Assembly: GCF_900089605.1 (NCBI RefSeq)
Contig: NZ_LT594324.1
Location: forward strand, 3,906,001 to 3,970,000
DNA length: 64,000 nt
Direction: 5' to 3'
DNA from: Micromonospora narathiwatensis
GTDB taxonomy: Bacteria > Actinomycetota > Actinomycetes > Mycobacteriales > Micromonosporaceae
Shown here: one piece after another, positions 1 to 8,665 of the stretch
Position numbering within the stretch: position 1 is the first letter of the stretch
How the letters are laid out: every line of letters starts with the position of its first letter
Program-made: the position numbers and the translations under genes
Notes under the pieces: model-generated
Told to the model about the DNA's origin: nothing
Databases searched by the model: none
The model's input: only the letters and a program-made list of their open reading frames with translations

Positions 1-2579
1 TTGGCGAAGTTCCAGGCCACCGACCAGGCGCTGGTCGGCGACCCGTTGTTGCGGACCGTCACCTCGCCCTGGAAGCCGCCCGCCCACGAGTTGGTCACCT
101 GGTAGGTCGCCGTGCAGCCGCCGGCCGGCGGCGGCGTGCTCGTCGGCGGCGCGGTGGTGGGTGGCGCAGTCGTGGGTGGCGCAGTCGTGGGCGGCGCGGT
201 CGTGGGCGGCGCGGTCGTGGGCGGCGGGGTGGTCGGCGGCGCGGTGGTCGGCGGCGCGGTCGTCGGCGGCGGCGTGCCGCCGAGCCGGTCCGCCACCAGG
301 ATGCCCCGACCGTTGGTGCCGAGGTAGACCCGGCCGTAGACGCGCGGGTCCCCGGTCAGCGCCTCGCCGGCGTTGCCGTACTGGTGCTGGTCGTCGTTGA
401 TCCGCACCCAGCTGCCGCCGGAGTTGTCGGAACGGTAGACGCCGTGCTGGCCGTCGACCGTGCCGATGACGAAGAGCGCCGGGTACGTCTGCCCGGGCGC
501 CGCCTTGCCGAAGCCGACGTTGATCGAGGTGCTAACGCCGGTGACCTTGGTGAAGCTGGTCCCCGAGTTGGTGGAGTGCCAGAGGCCGCCCTCGCCGGCC
601 AGCCAGACGTCGCCCTCCACGCCGAACAGCGCCTTGAACTTCACGCCGGTGGTCGGCAGGCCGGTGGCGGCGCTGGCGGTGAAGCTGGCCCCGCCGTTGG
701 TGCTGACGTAGAACTTCCCGCCGCTGAACCCGTAGAACTTGTTCGAGTTGACCCGGTCGGACTCGATGATCGCGTTGGCCGGGATGCCGGTCGCCGCGGT
801 CCACGAGTTGCCGAAGCCGACCGAGCGGACCACCTGCTTGCCGGCGTCGCCCGGCGCCCACACGAACTGGCTGCCGTCGGCGGACGCCGCCACCGTGCCG
901 CCGTTGTTGATCCCGCCCGGCTCGCTGCCCTGGAACCAGTTCGCGCCGCCGTCGGTGGAGAACGCGACGTGCCGGTCGTTCGGCCGGTCCGAGGCGGTGA
1001 AGTTGCCCGCCCGGACCATCACCGCCGGCTTGGTCTCGGCGTAGTCCAGGCTGGTGGTGCTGGTGAAGACCGGCTGGGTGAACATCATGGCCGGCACCGT
1101 GTTCAGGTCGGTGTGCCGGAAGCCGCCGATGTCGCCCAGCCCGCTGACCAGCGGGGCGCCCGAGGGCGGGCTGATCAGGTCGAGTACGGCGGTCTCCTCC
1201 AGGCCCTTGACCATCGGCTTGACCGTGAACTGCCCACCGGTGTCCCACTTGGTCAGGTCGGTGCTGCCGTAGATGGTCGCGCCGGTGCCGTACATCATCC
1301 GGTTGCTGTCGAACGGGTCGATCTCCAGCGACTCGTTCATCCAGCCCAGCTTCGGGGTCTCCTCCGGCGGTTGCGGGTTGGCGCCGAAGGTCAGCCACGG
1401 CACCGAGCTGATGTCCATGGTGTACTTCTTGGTGCGGTTCGGGTAGCTGGACCAGTCCCAGATCCGGGTCCAGGTCGCGCCGCCGTCGGTGCTACGCCAG
1501 AAGATCGCGTCCGGCCACCAGGAGACCTGGGTGGCCACCATGAGGGTGTTCGGCTTCTGCCGGTCGATGGTCAGGCCGGAGTAGCCGAAGTACGCGTCGC
1601 TGCTGGACGACGGGATCGGGCTGATCTGCGTCCAGGCGCCGGTGGCCCGGTTGAACTTCCACACGTCACCCTTGCCGCCGTCGTACGGGCCGCCGGTGTC
1701 GCTGGTGGCGATGTAGAGGTAGCCGCCGGCCGGGTCGACCACACCCTTGTGGGCCAGGTAGCCGGTGGGCTGGCCGGCGATCCGCTCCCAGGTGGTGCCG
1801 CCGTTGGTGGTGCGGTAGACCGGGTTCTGCTTGTCCGCCACGCCGACGTAGATGGTCTGCGTGGCGTTGCCGGACGTACCGGTGCTCTTGTCGAAGCTGA
1901 CCCAGGTCAGGCCCTGGTTCTGGCTCTGGTAGCCGGTGCTGTCGTTGGGGTCGGCCCGGTAGTTGCCGACGTTCGGGAAGTTGGCCACCTTGGCCCAGGT
2001 CACCCCGTAGTCGGTGCTGCGCCACAGGCCGTTGCCGCCCTCGGCGCCGTAGTAGATGACGCTGTTCTTGTTGGGGTCGACGGCCAGCCGCTCCCCCATG
2101 CCCCGGCCGGGCATGTTGCCACCGTTCTTGAACGGCAGCGCGGTGGCCTGCCAGGTGGCGCCCTTGTCGGTCGAGCGCAGGATCGCGCCGTTGTTCGGGT
2201 CCCAACTGTTGGTGTACATGCCGACGGCGGCGTACACCCGGTTGGTCTGCACCGGGTCGGTGGCGAGGCTGACCACGCCGTTCCAGCCCCACTTGTCGGC
2301 GCCGACCCAGTCCAGCAGCGGCGTCCAGGACTGGGTCGACTGCTCCCAGCGGTACGCCCCGCCGATGTCGGTGCGCGCGTAGACCAGGTTCTTCTCGGTC
2401 TGGTTGAAGACGATGCCCGGGACGAAGCCGCCACCGTCGATCCGGACGTTCTTCCAGCTGTACGGGTCGGCCGCCGCGGCGGCGGCCGGGGTGGCGGGGG
2501 TGGCGGCGAACTGTACGACGACGGCCGCCGCGGTGGCGGCCAGCGCGGCGGCTACCGCGCCGGCGAGACTTCTGCGCAT
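1..2579 (-). CDS. secreted GH74 xyloglucanase with C-terminal CBM2 (3' end outside window)
   Basis: An exported beta-propeller glycoside hydrolase of family 74 that would cut xyloglucan or other beta-1,4-glucans outside the cell. The start ATG at 2579 has a GAGAGGAA ribosome site and opens a signal peptide (MRRS, then an Ala/Val-rich core ending near residue 38). About 720 residues of repeated propeller blades follow, with many S/NGGxxW-type turns. The two conserved acidic regions of GH74 are visible as ARTDIGGAYRW near the N-terminus and GLGDIGGFRH later. A Pro/Thr linker built of PPTTA repeats leads to a CBM2 cellulose-binding module beginning CTATYQVTNSWAGGFQGEV, cut off by the window edge after 859 codons. 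No start-to-stop frame is complete here because the 3' end is missing. A CebR-type operator lies upstream, which fits cellulose/cellobiose control. Confidence 0.93.
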   Translation of the reverse strand, partial: MRRSLAGAVAAALAATAAAVVVQFAATPATPAAAAAADPYSWKNVRIDGGGFVPGIVFNQTEKNLVYARTDIGGAYRWEQSTQSWTPLLDWVGADKWGWNGVVSLATDPVQTNRVYAAVGMYTNSWDPNNGAILRSTDKGATWQATALPFKNGGNMPGRGMGERLAVDPNKNSVIYYGAEGGNGLWRSTDYGVTWAKVANFPNVGNYRADPNDSTGYQSQNQGLTWVSFDKSTGTSGNATQTIYVGVADKQNPVYRTTNGGTTWERIAGQPTGYLAHKGVVDPAGGYLYIATSDTGGPYDGGKGDVWKFNRATGAWTQISPIPSSSSDAYFGYSGLTIDRQKPNTLMVATQVSWWPDAIFWRSTDGGATWTRIWDWSSYPNRTKKYTMDISSVPWLTFGANPQPPEETPKLGWMNESLEIDPFDSNRMMYGTGATIYGSTDLTKWDTGGQFTVKPMVKGLEETAVLDLISPPSGAPLVSGLGDIGGFRHTDLNTVPAMMFTQPVFTSTTSLDYAETKPAVMVRAGNFTASDRPNDRHVAFSTDGGANWFQGSEPGGINNGGTVAASADGSQFVWAPGDAGKQVVRSVGFGNSWTAATGIPANAIIESDRVNSNKFYGFSGGKFYVSTNGGASFTASAATGLPTTGVKFKALFGVEGDVWLAGEGGLWHSTNSGTSFTKVTGVSTSINVGFGKAAPGQTYPALFVIGTVDGQHGVYRSDNSGGSWVRINDDQHQYGNAGEALTGDPRVYGRVYLGTNGRGILVADRLGGTPPPTTAPPTTAPPTTPPPTTAPPTTAPPTTAPPTTAPPTTAPPTSTPPPAGGCTATYQVTNSWAGGFQGEVTVRNNGSPTSAWSVAWNFA
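136..276 (-). repeat. 15-bp tandem repeat coding the PPTTA linker
   Basis: About nine imperfect copies of a GC-rich 15-bp unit (core GTCGTGGGCGGCGCG on the plus strand) encode the Pro/Thr linker between the GH74 propeller and CBM2. The unit is in frame, so copy-number change would alter linker length without a frameshift. Confidence 0.85.
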
Positions 2580-2703
2580 GGGCGGGTTCCTCTCGGTTGC
2601 CCGTGGTGGGACGGGGGAATCGGGGAGCTGCCCGGGCTCCCCGTCGGCATGTCGGGCTCCCGCAGCCGAGGGATGTTCACCCTAACCGCTGGGCCGCCGA
2701 ATT

Positions 2704-2717
2704 TGGAAGCGCTCCCA
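2704..2717. promoter_or_regulatory. CebR-type operator upstream of the GH74 gene
   Basis: The 14 bases TGGAAGCGCTCCCA match the palindromic CebR consensus TGGGAGCGCTCCCA of Streptomyces with one mismatch. The site is 125 bp upstream of the GH74 start. In Streptomyces the LacI-type repressor CebR leaves this site when cellobiose or cellotriose is present. The match is seen directly; the regulator itself is not in this window. Confidence 0.8.
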
Positions 2718-2844
2718 ACTAATTCGAGTCACCCCGGCCGGGTGAGGGCAGGTCACCCGGGGTCGGGACAGGATCACGGATGGCGGCGCCCGTGCCGGTG
2801 ACGGAGCGCCCGTGCCCCGAACCGACCCGAGAGGGAGGCCACCG

Positions 2845-3540
2845 ATGGCCACCGCGACCATCACGCGCACCGACCAGGACATCCAGTCCGACGTCCTCGA
2901 CGAGCTGACCTGGGAACCCCGGGTACGCCCCAACGAGATCGGGGTGACCGTCTCCGAGGGCGTGGTGACGTTGACCGGCTGGGTGGACAGCTACGCCAAG
3001 AAGTGGGCCGCCGAACGGGCGGCGCACCGGGTGGCCCGGGTCCGGGCGGTCGCCAACGACCTCGCCGTCCGGATCGCCACCTCCGCCGAGAAGAGCGACC
3101 CGGAGATCGCCACGGCGGCCAGCCGGGCCCTGGAGTGGGACGCCTTCGTGCCGATCGAGACGCTGGACGTGACCGTCTCCGACGGCTGGGTCACCCTGCA
3201 CGGCGAGGTCGAGTGGGAGTACCAGCGCCGGGCCGCCGAGCGGGCGGTGGGCCGGCTCAAGGGCGTACGCGGGGTGAGCAACGGGATCACCGTCCGGCCG
3301 GGCACCCGCCCCGACGGGCACCAACTGGCCGAACGGATCGTGGACGCGCTCGCCCGCAACGGCGCCACCGAGGCGGAGGGCATCAGCGTCCGGGTGCACG
3401 GCGACACCGTGGTGCTGGCGGGGCTGGTCCACTCCGTACCGGAACGCGAGGAGATCGAGCGGGTGGTGTGGTCCGCCCCCGGCATCCGGGAGGTGCACAA
3501 CCACGTGACCGTGGGGCCCGGCGGGGAGGTCACCCGATGA
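2845..3540 (+). CDS. protein with three BON domains
   Basis: A 231-residue soluble protein made of three BON (OsmY-type) domains, at about residues 10-75, 80-150 and 155-230. Each has the usual V-x-V-x-x-G-x-V-x-L-x-G core (VTVSEGVVTLTGWV, VTVSDGWVTLHGEV, VRVHGDTVVLAGLV). BON domains bind membrane lipid or partner proteins and are common in stress-induced proteins. No signal peptide is present. The ATG at 2845 is preferred over an upstream ATG at 2812 because GAGAGGGAGG lies just before it and the domain begins soon after. The stop overlaps the next start by 4 bases (ATGA), so it is coupled to the DsbA-like gene. Confidence 0.85.
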   Translation: MATATITRTDQDIQSDVLDELTWEPRVRPNEIGVTVSEGVVTLTGWVDSYAKKWAAERAAHRVARVRAVANDLAVRIATSAEKSDPEIATAASRALEWDAFVPIETLDVTVSDGWVTLHGEVEWEYQRRAAERAVGRLKGVRGVSNGITVRPGTRPDGHQLAERIVDALARNGATEAEGISVRVHGDTVVLAGLVHSVPEREEIERVVWSAPGIREVHNHVTVGPGGEVTR

Positions 3541-4088
3541 CCACCCCGTTGCAGGTCACCACCGCGCGGCTGGGCGCACCGGTGACCGACGCCGACCACA
3601 CCCGGGGACCCGTCGACGCGCCGGTCACCATCGTCGAGTACGCCGACTTCCAGTGCCGGTACTGCGGGTCCGCCCACACGAACCTGGCCGAGGTGCTGCG
3701 CCAGCGGGCCGAGACCGTACGCCTGGTCTACCGGCACTTCCCCATCGCCAACGTGCACCCGTACGCGGAGAGCGCGGCGGAGGCGGCCGAGGCGGCCGCC
3801 CGGCGGGGCCGGTTCTGGGAGATGCACGACTGGCTCTACGACCACCAGGACCAACTGGACCCGGTGCACCTGTCGCTCGGCGTCGAGCAGCTCGGGCTGC
3901 CGGCCGACGAGATCGGCGCGGAGGTGGGGCGGCAGGCCCACGCCGACCGGATCCGGCGGGACTTCGTCGGCGGCATCCGCAGCGGGGTGACCGCCACCCC
4001 GACCCTGTTCGTCAACGACGTCCGCCACGACGGCGGCTACGACCTGGCGGACCTGCTGGCCGCGGTGGACGCCGCCGCGAACGCCTGA
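3537..4088 (+). CDS. DsbA-like thioredoxin-fold oxidoreductase
   Basis: A 183-residue protein with the DsbA/thioredoxin_4 fold. The redox motif C40-R-Y-C43 follows the beta strand IVEYADFQ, and the cis-Pro region is seen in VTATPTLFVNDVR. It resembles the soluble domain of actinobacterial DsbA-family proteins but has no signal peptide or membrane anchor, so it probably acts in the cytoplasm as a disulfide reductase/isomerase or in detoxification. The ATG at 3537 overlaps the stop of the BON gene. A longer frame reaching back to 3003 is only the shadow of that gene. Confidence 0.88.
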   Translation: MTTPLQVTTARLGAPVTDADHTRGPVDAPVTIVEYADFQCRYCGSAHTNLAEVLRQRAETVRLVYRHFPIANVHPYAESAAEAAEAAARRGRFWEMHDWLYDHQDQLDPVHLSLGVEQLGLPADEIGAEVGRQAHADRIRRDFVGGIRSGVTATPTLFVNDVRHDGGYDLADLLAAVDAAANA

Positions 4089-4092
4089 CCCG

Positions 4093-6870
4093 TCAGATGA
4101 GCCGCAGCTCACGGGCCCGCTGGACCGCTTCGCGCCGGCGGGTCGCGTCGAGCTTGCGATAGATGTTGCGGACATGGGTCTTCACCGTGTTGACCGACAG
4201 CGACAGCTCGCCGGCGATCTCCACGTTGGACAGGATGCTCTGGAGGTAGCGCAGGATCGTCAGTTCCCGCTCGGTGAGCGGCTCGTCCAGCGTCCGCTCC
4301 GGCCGGCCCGTCCGCTCCGGCCGGCCCCGCCGGTCGGCCGGCTCGTCGGCCCGCCGCTCGTCCGCGCCGCGTACCAGGTCGCTCACCGTCGCCCAGTGCG
4401 CCGTGCCGGAGTCCAGGTGCGCGGCGAGCAGGTCGCGTACCCCCGGCTCGGCGCGGGTGAACACCCGCCGGTAGCCGTCCGGCTCGGCCAGGTCGAGCAC
4501 CTGCTCCAGGACCCGCCCGGCCCGCCGCTCGTCGCCGCCGTCGGCGGCCAGCACCGCGTCGAGCAGGCCGGCGGCGAGCCGGACCGGCAGTGGCCAGGAC
4601 TCCGCGCCGGGCGTGGCCCAGTCGGGCAGCGCCGGCCCGGCGGCGCGCGGACCGCCGGCGCGCAGCTCCACCCGGGCCAGCGCCACCCCCAGCGCCGCCG
4701 CCTCCGCGTCCCCGGCGTCGAACCCGCGCAGCGCCTCGGTGAGCAGCGTCCGGGCGGTGTCCACGTCACCGACGCCCGCGCGTAGCTGCGCCTCGGCGGC
4801 GGTCAGCCAGGCGGCCAGTTCCCGGCCCGGCACCCGCGCCCGGGCCTCCGCGAGGGTCCGCAGGGCGGCGGCCGACCGGCCGTCCCCGGCCAGCAGCTCG
4901 GCCCGGCAGAGCGCGGCCAGCGCCGCCGCCGCCGGCTCCGCCGTGGCCGGGCCGGCGAGGGCCAGGTGCGCCGCCGCCTCCGCCGGTTCGTCCCGGTGCC
5001 ACGCCACCAGGGCCAGCGCCAGGTACGCGTACCCGCAGTCCAGCCGGGCGGACCAGCCCTGGCAGGCCGGGGTGGCCAGCGTCTCCCGCGCGGTCCCCTC
5101 GGCCGCCCGCAACCCGCCCCGGGCCGCGTCCAGCAGCGCCGACCGGCTGGCGCCGACCAACTCCGTACGCCCTCGCCCGGCGACCTGGGCGGCGGCCCGA
5201 GCTGCGGCGAACCGCTCCCCGGCGGCGGGCAGTTCGCCCTCGGCCAGCGCCACCAGACCGAGCGCGGTGTCGGCGACCGCCCGGACGTCGGCGTCTTCCC
5301 CGGTCCCGGCCCGCGGATCGTCCCCCGGCCCGGTGGCGGTACGGGTGGCGAGCAGCCGGCCGGCGGCACGGCGTACCTCGGCAGGGTCCCCGGTGAGCCG
5401 GGCCAGGGTCAGCTCCAGTGCGGTGGCCAGCCGGCGGAACCGGTCCCGACGCGGGGCGGGCAGACCCCGGGCGTGCTCGACGCCGCGCCGCAGGTGGTGC
5501 TCGGCCGCCTCGACGTCCCCGCCGTACGCCCGCTCGGCGGCACAGGCCAGCGCCAGCTCCGGGTCGCGGCGGACGGCGTCGGCGGGTGGCTCGGGCGGCG
5601 GTCGGCCCGCCGGCGCCTCCCGCTCGTACGGGGCCAGCTCCGGCCACCGGGCGATCAGCAGCTCGGTGGCCCGGTTCCACTCGCCCCCGGCCAGCGTGTG
5701 CCGCAGCGCCTCGGCCGGCCGGTCGTTGCCCGCGTACCAGCCGGCGGCCCGCAGGTGCAGGTCGCGCAGCTCCTCGGCGCCGAGCCGGCCCAGCTCGTCG
5801 TGGAGCAGGTCGGCCAGCAGCGGGTGGCACCGGTACCAGGGCGGAGTGCCGCCGTCCTGCTGGAGGAAGCCGCCGGCGCGGGCCAGGTCGGCCAGCACCT
5901 GCCCGGCGTCGGGCCGTCCGGTCACCGCGTCGGCGAGGTCGGCGCAGACGGCGGCGGCGATCGCGCTGCGCCGCAGCACGTCCCGGGCGTCCGGATCCAG
6001 CGGGGCGAGCACCTCGTCCCGCAGGTACGCGGCGACGTCCGGCTGGTCGCCGCCGAACCGTTCGACGGCGCGGGCCGGGTCGGCCTGGGCGCGCAGCGCC
6101 AGCGCGGCGAAGCGCAGCCCGGCCGGCCATCCGCCGGTCCGTTCCCGCAGCCGGGGCACCGCCGTGGCGGGCAGCGGCACCCCGTGCGCGACCAGCAGGT
6201 CCGCCACCTCGTCGTCGGTGAACGCCAGGTCGTCCGGTCCGACCTCGGTCAGCTCCCCGGCCAGCCGCCACCGGTGCAGGGCCAGGGGCGGATCGGTCCG
6301 GACGCCGGCCACCAGCAGCAGCCGCCCGTCGGTGTGGCGGAGCAGGAACTCCAGCCCGGTCAGCGCGGCCGGATCGGTGATCCGGTGCAGGTCGTCCAGG
6401 ACCAGCCGTACCGGGCGGTCCCGGGCGGCGAGCGCCGCCGCGAGCAGTTCGAGCTGGTCGGGCCGGGGCGGGCTGTCCGGCACCGGCGGTTGCGGCCCCT
6501 CGTCCGGTACGCCCGCCGCGGCGGCCCGCAACGCCGCCGCCAGGTACGACCAGAGCCGTTCCCCGGTGTCGCCCTCCTCCACCGCCACCCAGGCCGGCGG
6601 CGGCTCGGTTCGGCCGGCCCGCGCCCACGAGGCGAGCAGGGTGGTCTTGCCCCAGCCGGCCGGCGCGCAGACCAGGGTGACCGGCCCGGTCACGCCCTGC
6701 TCCACCCGGTCCAGCAGCCGGGGCCGCACCAGCACCGGTTCGGGCAGGGCGGCCGGGGCCAGCCGGGACGCCAGCAGCGGCGGTGCCCCGGGCCGGGCGG
6801 CCGCGGCCGACGGCACGGCGACGTCGCTCGGCGCCTCGGCGACCTCGACCCGGTCAGCCTCCTCCGGCAT
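4093..6870 (-). CDS. MalT/LAL-type LuxR family transcriptional regulator
   Basis: A large (925 aa) ATP-dependent regulator of the LAL/MalT class. A Walker A motif PAGWGKTT lies at residues 70-77, followed by a STAND-type NTPase region (Walker B-like RLVLDDLHR), a long alpha-helical TPR-like middle and a C-terminal LuxR helix-turn-helix (LTERELTILRYL, then NVEIAGELSLSVNTVKTH). The ATG at 6870 has a GGGGGAGGG ribosome site; the open frame continues far upstream to 8991 but lies antisense to the dehydrogenase genes. The gene converges with the DsbA-like gene 4 bp away, with no terminator visible between them. The inducer is unknown. Confidence 0.9.
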   Translation of the reverse strand: MPEEADRVEVAEAPSDVAVPSAAAARPGAPPLLASRLAPAALPEPVLVRPRLLDRVEQGVTGPVTLVCAPAGWGKTTLLASWARAGRTEPPPAWVAVEEGDTGERLWSYLAAALRAAAAGVPDEGPQPPVPDSPPRPDQLELLAAALAARDRPVRLVLDDLHRITDPAALTGLEFLLRHTDGRLLLVAGVRTDPPLALHRWRLAGELTEVGPDDLAFTDDEVADLLVAHGVPLPATAVPRLRERTGGWPAGLRFAALALRAQADPARAVERFGGDQPDVAAYLRDEVLAPLDPDARDVLRRSAIAAAVCADLADAVTGRPDAGQVLADLARAGGFLQQDGGTPPWYRCHPLLADLLHDELGRLGAEELRDLHLRAAGWYAGNDRPAEALRHTLAGGEWNRATELLIARWPELAPYEREAPAGRPPPEPPADAVRRDPELALACAAERAYGGDVEAAEHHLRRGVEHARGLPAPRRDRFRRLATALELTLARLTGDPAEVRRAAGRLLATRTATGPGDDPRAGTGEDADVRAVADTALGLVALAEGELPAAGERFAAARAAAQVAGRGRTELVGASRSALLDAARGGLRAAEGTARETLATPACQGWSARLDCGYAYLALALVAWHRDEPAEAAAHLALAGPATAEPAAAALAALCRAELLAGDGRSAAALRTLAEARARVPGRELAAWLTAAEAQLRAGVGDVDTARTLLTEALRGFDAGDAEAAALGVALARVELRAGGPRAAGPALPDWATPGAESWPLPVRLAAGLLDAVLAADGGDERRAGRVLEQVLDLAEPDGYRRVFTRAEPGVRDLLAAHLDSGTAHWATVSDLVRGADERRADEPADRRGRPERTGRPERTLDEPLTERELTILRYLQSILSNVEIAGELSLSVNTVKTHVRNIYRKLDATRRREAVQRARELRLI

Positions 6871-7051
6871 GCGGCCCTCCCCCGTCGTGCCCCGCTCCCC
6901 CGGTCGGTGCGGGCTGCGGTTACCCCGCCCGAACCGGTTCACCCCTTCGGGGCGAACCCCCGTCACCCGGCCCGGTCCCACCCTGGACGTACGCGGGCGG
7001 CCGGCGGCGCGTGGCCGGCTGCCCGCCGGGCGGCGACGACGGGAGGGGCAG

Positions 7052-7489
7052 GTGGCACGGATGGCACGGCTGGCCGGTGGCGGGCTCGCCCTCGCGGCGG
7101 CGGGCGCGGCACGCGTCCTCGTACGCCGACGGGAACGCTGGCCGCACGCGGCCGGCGCCGATCCGCGGCCCGGACGCTGGCAGGTGGTGACCGTGGCGGG
7201 CCGGCCCGAGGAGGTGCTGCCGCGCGGGCGCTGGCCGGAACCGCTGCGCCGGCTCGACGGGGCGGTCGAGGTGCACGCCCGACCGGCGCCCGGCGGGCGC
7301 GGCACCGAGCTGGCCGCCCGGCCGCTCGGCGGCGAGCTACGGCTGCCCGGCCTGGCCGCCCACCTGGTCGGGGACGATCCCGGCCGGTTCATCCGGCAGG
7401 CGTTACGGGCGGCCAAGCAGCTCGCGGAGACCGGGGAGGTGCTGCGGCCGGACCGCTCCCGGCTGGACCGCCCGGGGGTCGCCGGGTGA
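7052..7489 (+). CDS. small SRPBCC/cyclase-like protein
   Basis: A basic protein of 142-145 residues. Its last third (LAAHLVGDDPGRFIRQALRAAKQLAETGEV) resembles the C-terminal helix of actinobacterial SRPBCC membrane-associated cyclase-like proteins, where a QALRxxKQLxETGE pattern is usual; the rest is shorter than a full 150-200 residue SRPBCC fold. Starts GTG 7052 and ATG 7061 are both possible after the GGGAGGGG at 7041-7048. The stop overlaps the GTG of the alcohol dehydrogenase (GTGA), so the two are coupled, as SRPBCC and zinc dehydrogenase genes often are in these genomes. Function not established. Confidence 0.6.
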   Translation: MARMARLAGGGLALAAAGAARVLVRRRERWPHAAGADPRPGRWQVVTVAGRPEEVLPRGRWPEPLRRLDGAVEVHARPAPGGRGTELAARPLGGELRLPGLAAHLVGDDPGRFIRQALRAAKQLAETGEVLRPDRSRLDRPGVAG

Positions 7490-8634
7490 GGGCGCTGTGC
7501 TGGGAGGGTGTCGACGCGCTCGCGGTACGCCAGGTTCCCGACCCGGAGCTGCGCAACGCCCAGGACATGATCGTCCGGGTCCGGCGGAGCGCCACCTGCG
7601 GGGCGGACCTGCCGCTGCTGGCCGGGCGGATCCCGTACCTGGCCGCCGGGGACGTGCTCGGGCACGAGTTCCTCGGCGAGGTGGTCGAGGTCGGGCCGGA
7701 GGTACGCCGGCACCGGGTCGCCGACCGGGTGGTGGTCTGCGCGACGATCGCCTGCGGGGCGTGCTGGTTCTGTCGGCAGGGCCTCTTCGCCTGCTGCGAC
7801 AACGGCACGACCGACGCGGCGGCGGCCGAGTCGGCGTGGGGCCAGCCCACCGCCGGCTGCTACGGCCACCCCGGCCCGCTGGGCGGCTTCGCCGGCAGCC
7901 ACGCCGAGTACGTGCGGGTGCCGTACGCCGACGTCGGCGCGTTCACCGTGCCGGACGAGGTCAGTGACGACCGGGCGGTGTTCGCCTCGGACGCCGCGCC
8001 GACCGGCTGGCTGGGCACCGAGCTGGGTGGGGTGACGCCGGGTGACGTGGTGGCGGTCTGGGGTGCGGGCGCGGTCGGCCAGCTCACCGCCGGGGCCGCC
8101 CTGCTGCGCGGCGCCGACCGGGTGATCGTCGTCGACGGCCACGACGACCGGCTGCGGATGGTCGAGCGGCACGTCGGCGCGGAACCGCTCAACTACCGGT
8201 ACGTGGACGTACCCGCCGAGTTGCGGGAGCGCAGCGGCGGCCGGGGCCCGGACGTGTGCGTGGAGGCGGTCGGCATGGCGGCCGAGCCGCCGGGCCTGCT
8301 GGCCGGCCGGCTCGGCGGAGCGGAGCGGCCGCTGGCGGTACGCGAGGCGGTGCACGCCTGCCGCAAGGGTGGCACGGTGGTGGTGCTCGGCACCTGGACC
8401 GGGTTCGTCGACACGTTCCCGCTCGGCGCGGTGATGAACAAGGGGCTGACCGTGCGCAGCGCCCGGCAGCACGGGCAGCGCTGGATCCCGATGCTGCTGG
8501 ACCGGATGGCCCGCGACGAGCTGCGTACCGAGCACCTGGCCACCCACCACCTGCCGTTGGAGCGGGGCCCGGACGGGTACGCGCTGTTCCGCGACCGGGC
8601 CGACGGGTGCGTCCGGGCGGTCTTCTCGCCGTGA
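7486..8634 (+). CDS. zinc-dependent alcohol dehydrogenase family protein
   Basis: A 382-residue medium-chain dehydrogenase. The catalytic zinc ligands are in SATCGAD and GHEFLGEV. The structural zinc loop is CGACWFCRQGLFACC, and the Rossmann nucleotide site reads AVWGAGAVGQ. The pattern is closest to the glutathione-independent formaldehyde dehydrogenase/threonine dehydrogenase-like group, which use NAD(P) to oxidise alcohols or formaldehyde. The insert AWGQPTAGCYGHPGPLGGFAG is also typical of that group. GTG at 7486 overlaps the preceding stop. The true substrate cannot be read from sequence. Confidence 0.88.
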   Translation: MRALCWEGVDALAVRQVPDPELRNAQDMIVRVRRSATCGADLPLLAGRIPYLAAGDVLGHEFLGEVVEVGPEVRRHRVADRVVVCATIACGACWFCRQGLFACCDNGTTDAAAAESAWGQPTAGCYGHPGPLGGFAGSHAEYVRVPYADVGAFTVPDEVSDDRAVFASDAAPTGWLGTELGGVTPGDVVAVWGAGAVGQLTAGAALLRGADRVIVVDGHDDRLRMVERHVGAEPLNYRYVDVPAELRERSGGRGPDVCVEAVGMAAEPPGLLAGRLGGAERPLAVREAVHACRKGGTVVVLGTWTGFVDTFPLGAVMNKGLTVRSARQHGQRWIPMLLDRMARDELRTEHLATHHLPLERGPDGYALFRDRADGCVRAVFSP

Positions 8635-8665
8635 ACCGGGCCGCCGCGGGTGGCACACTCGGCGG

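Noticed and set aside
136..276. CRISPR-like repeat array
   Set aside because: Units are adjacent 15-mers without spacers and encode a PPTTA linker in frame.
384..2801. An 805-codon open frame on the plus strand over the xyloglucanase
   Set aside because: It is the antisense shadow of the GH74 gene; the translation is Val/Gly/Arg/Asp-rich without motifs, while the minus strand shows a signal peptide, propeller and CBM2.
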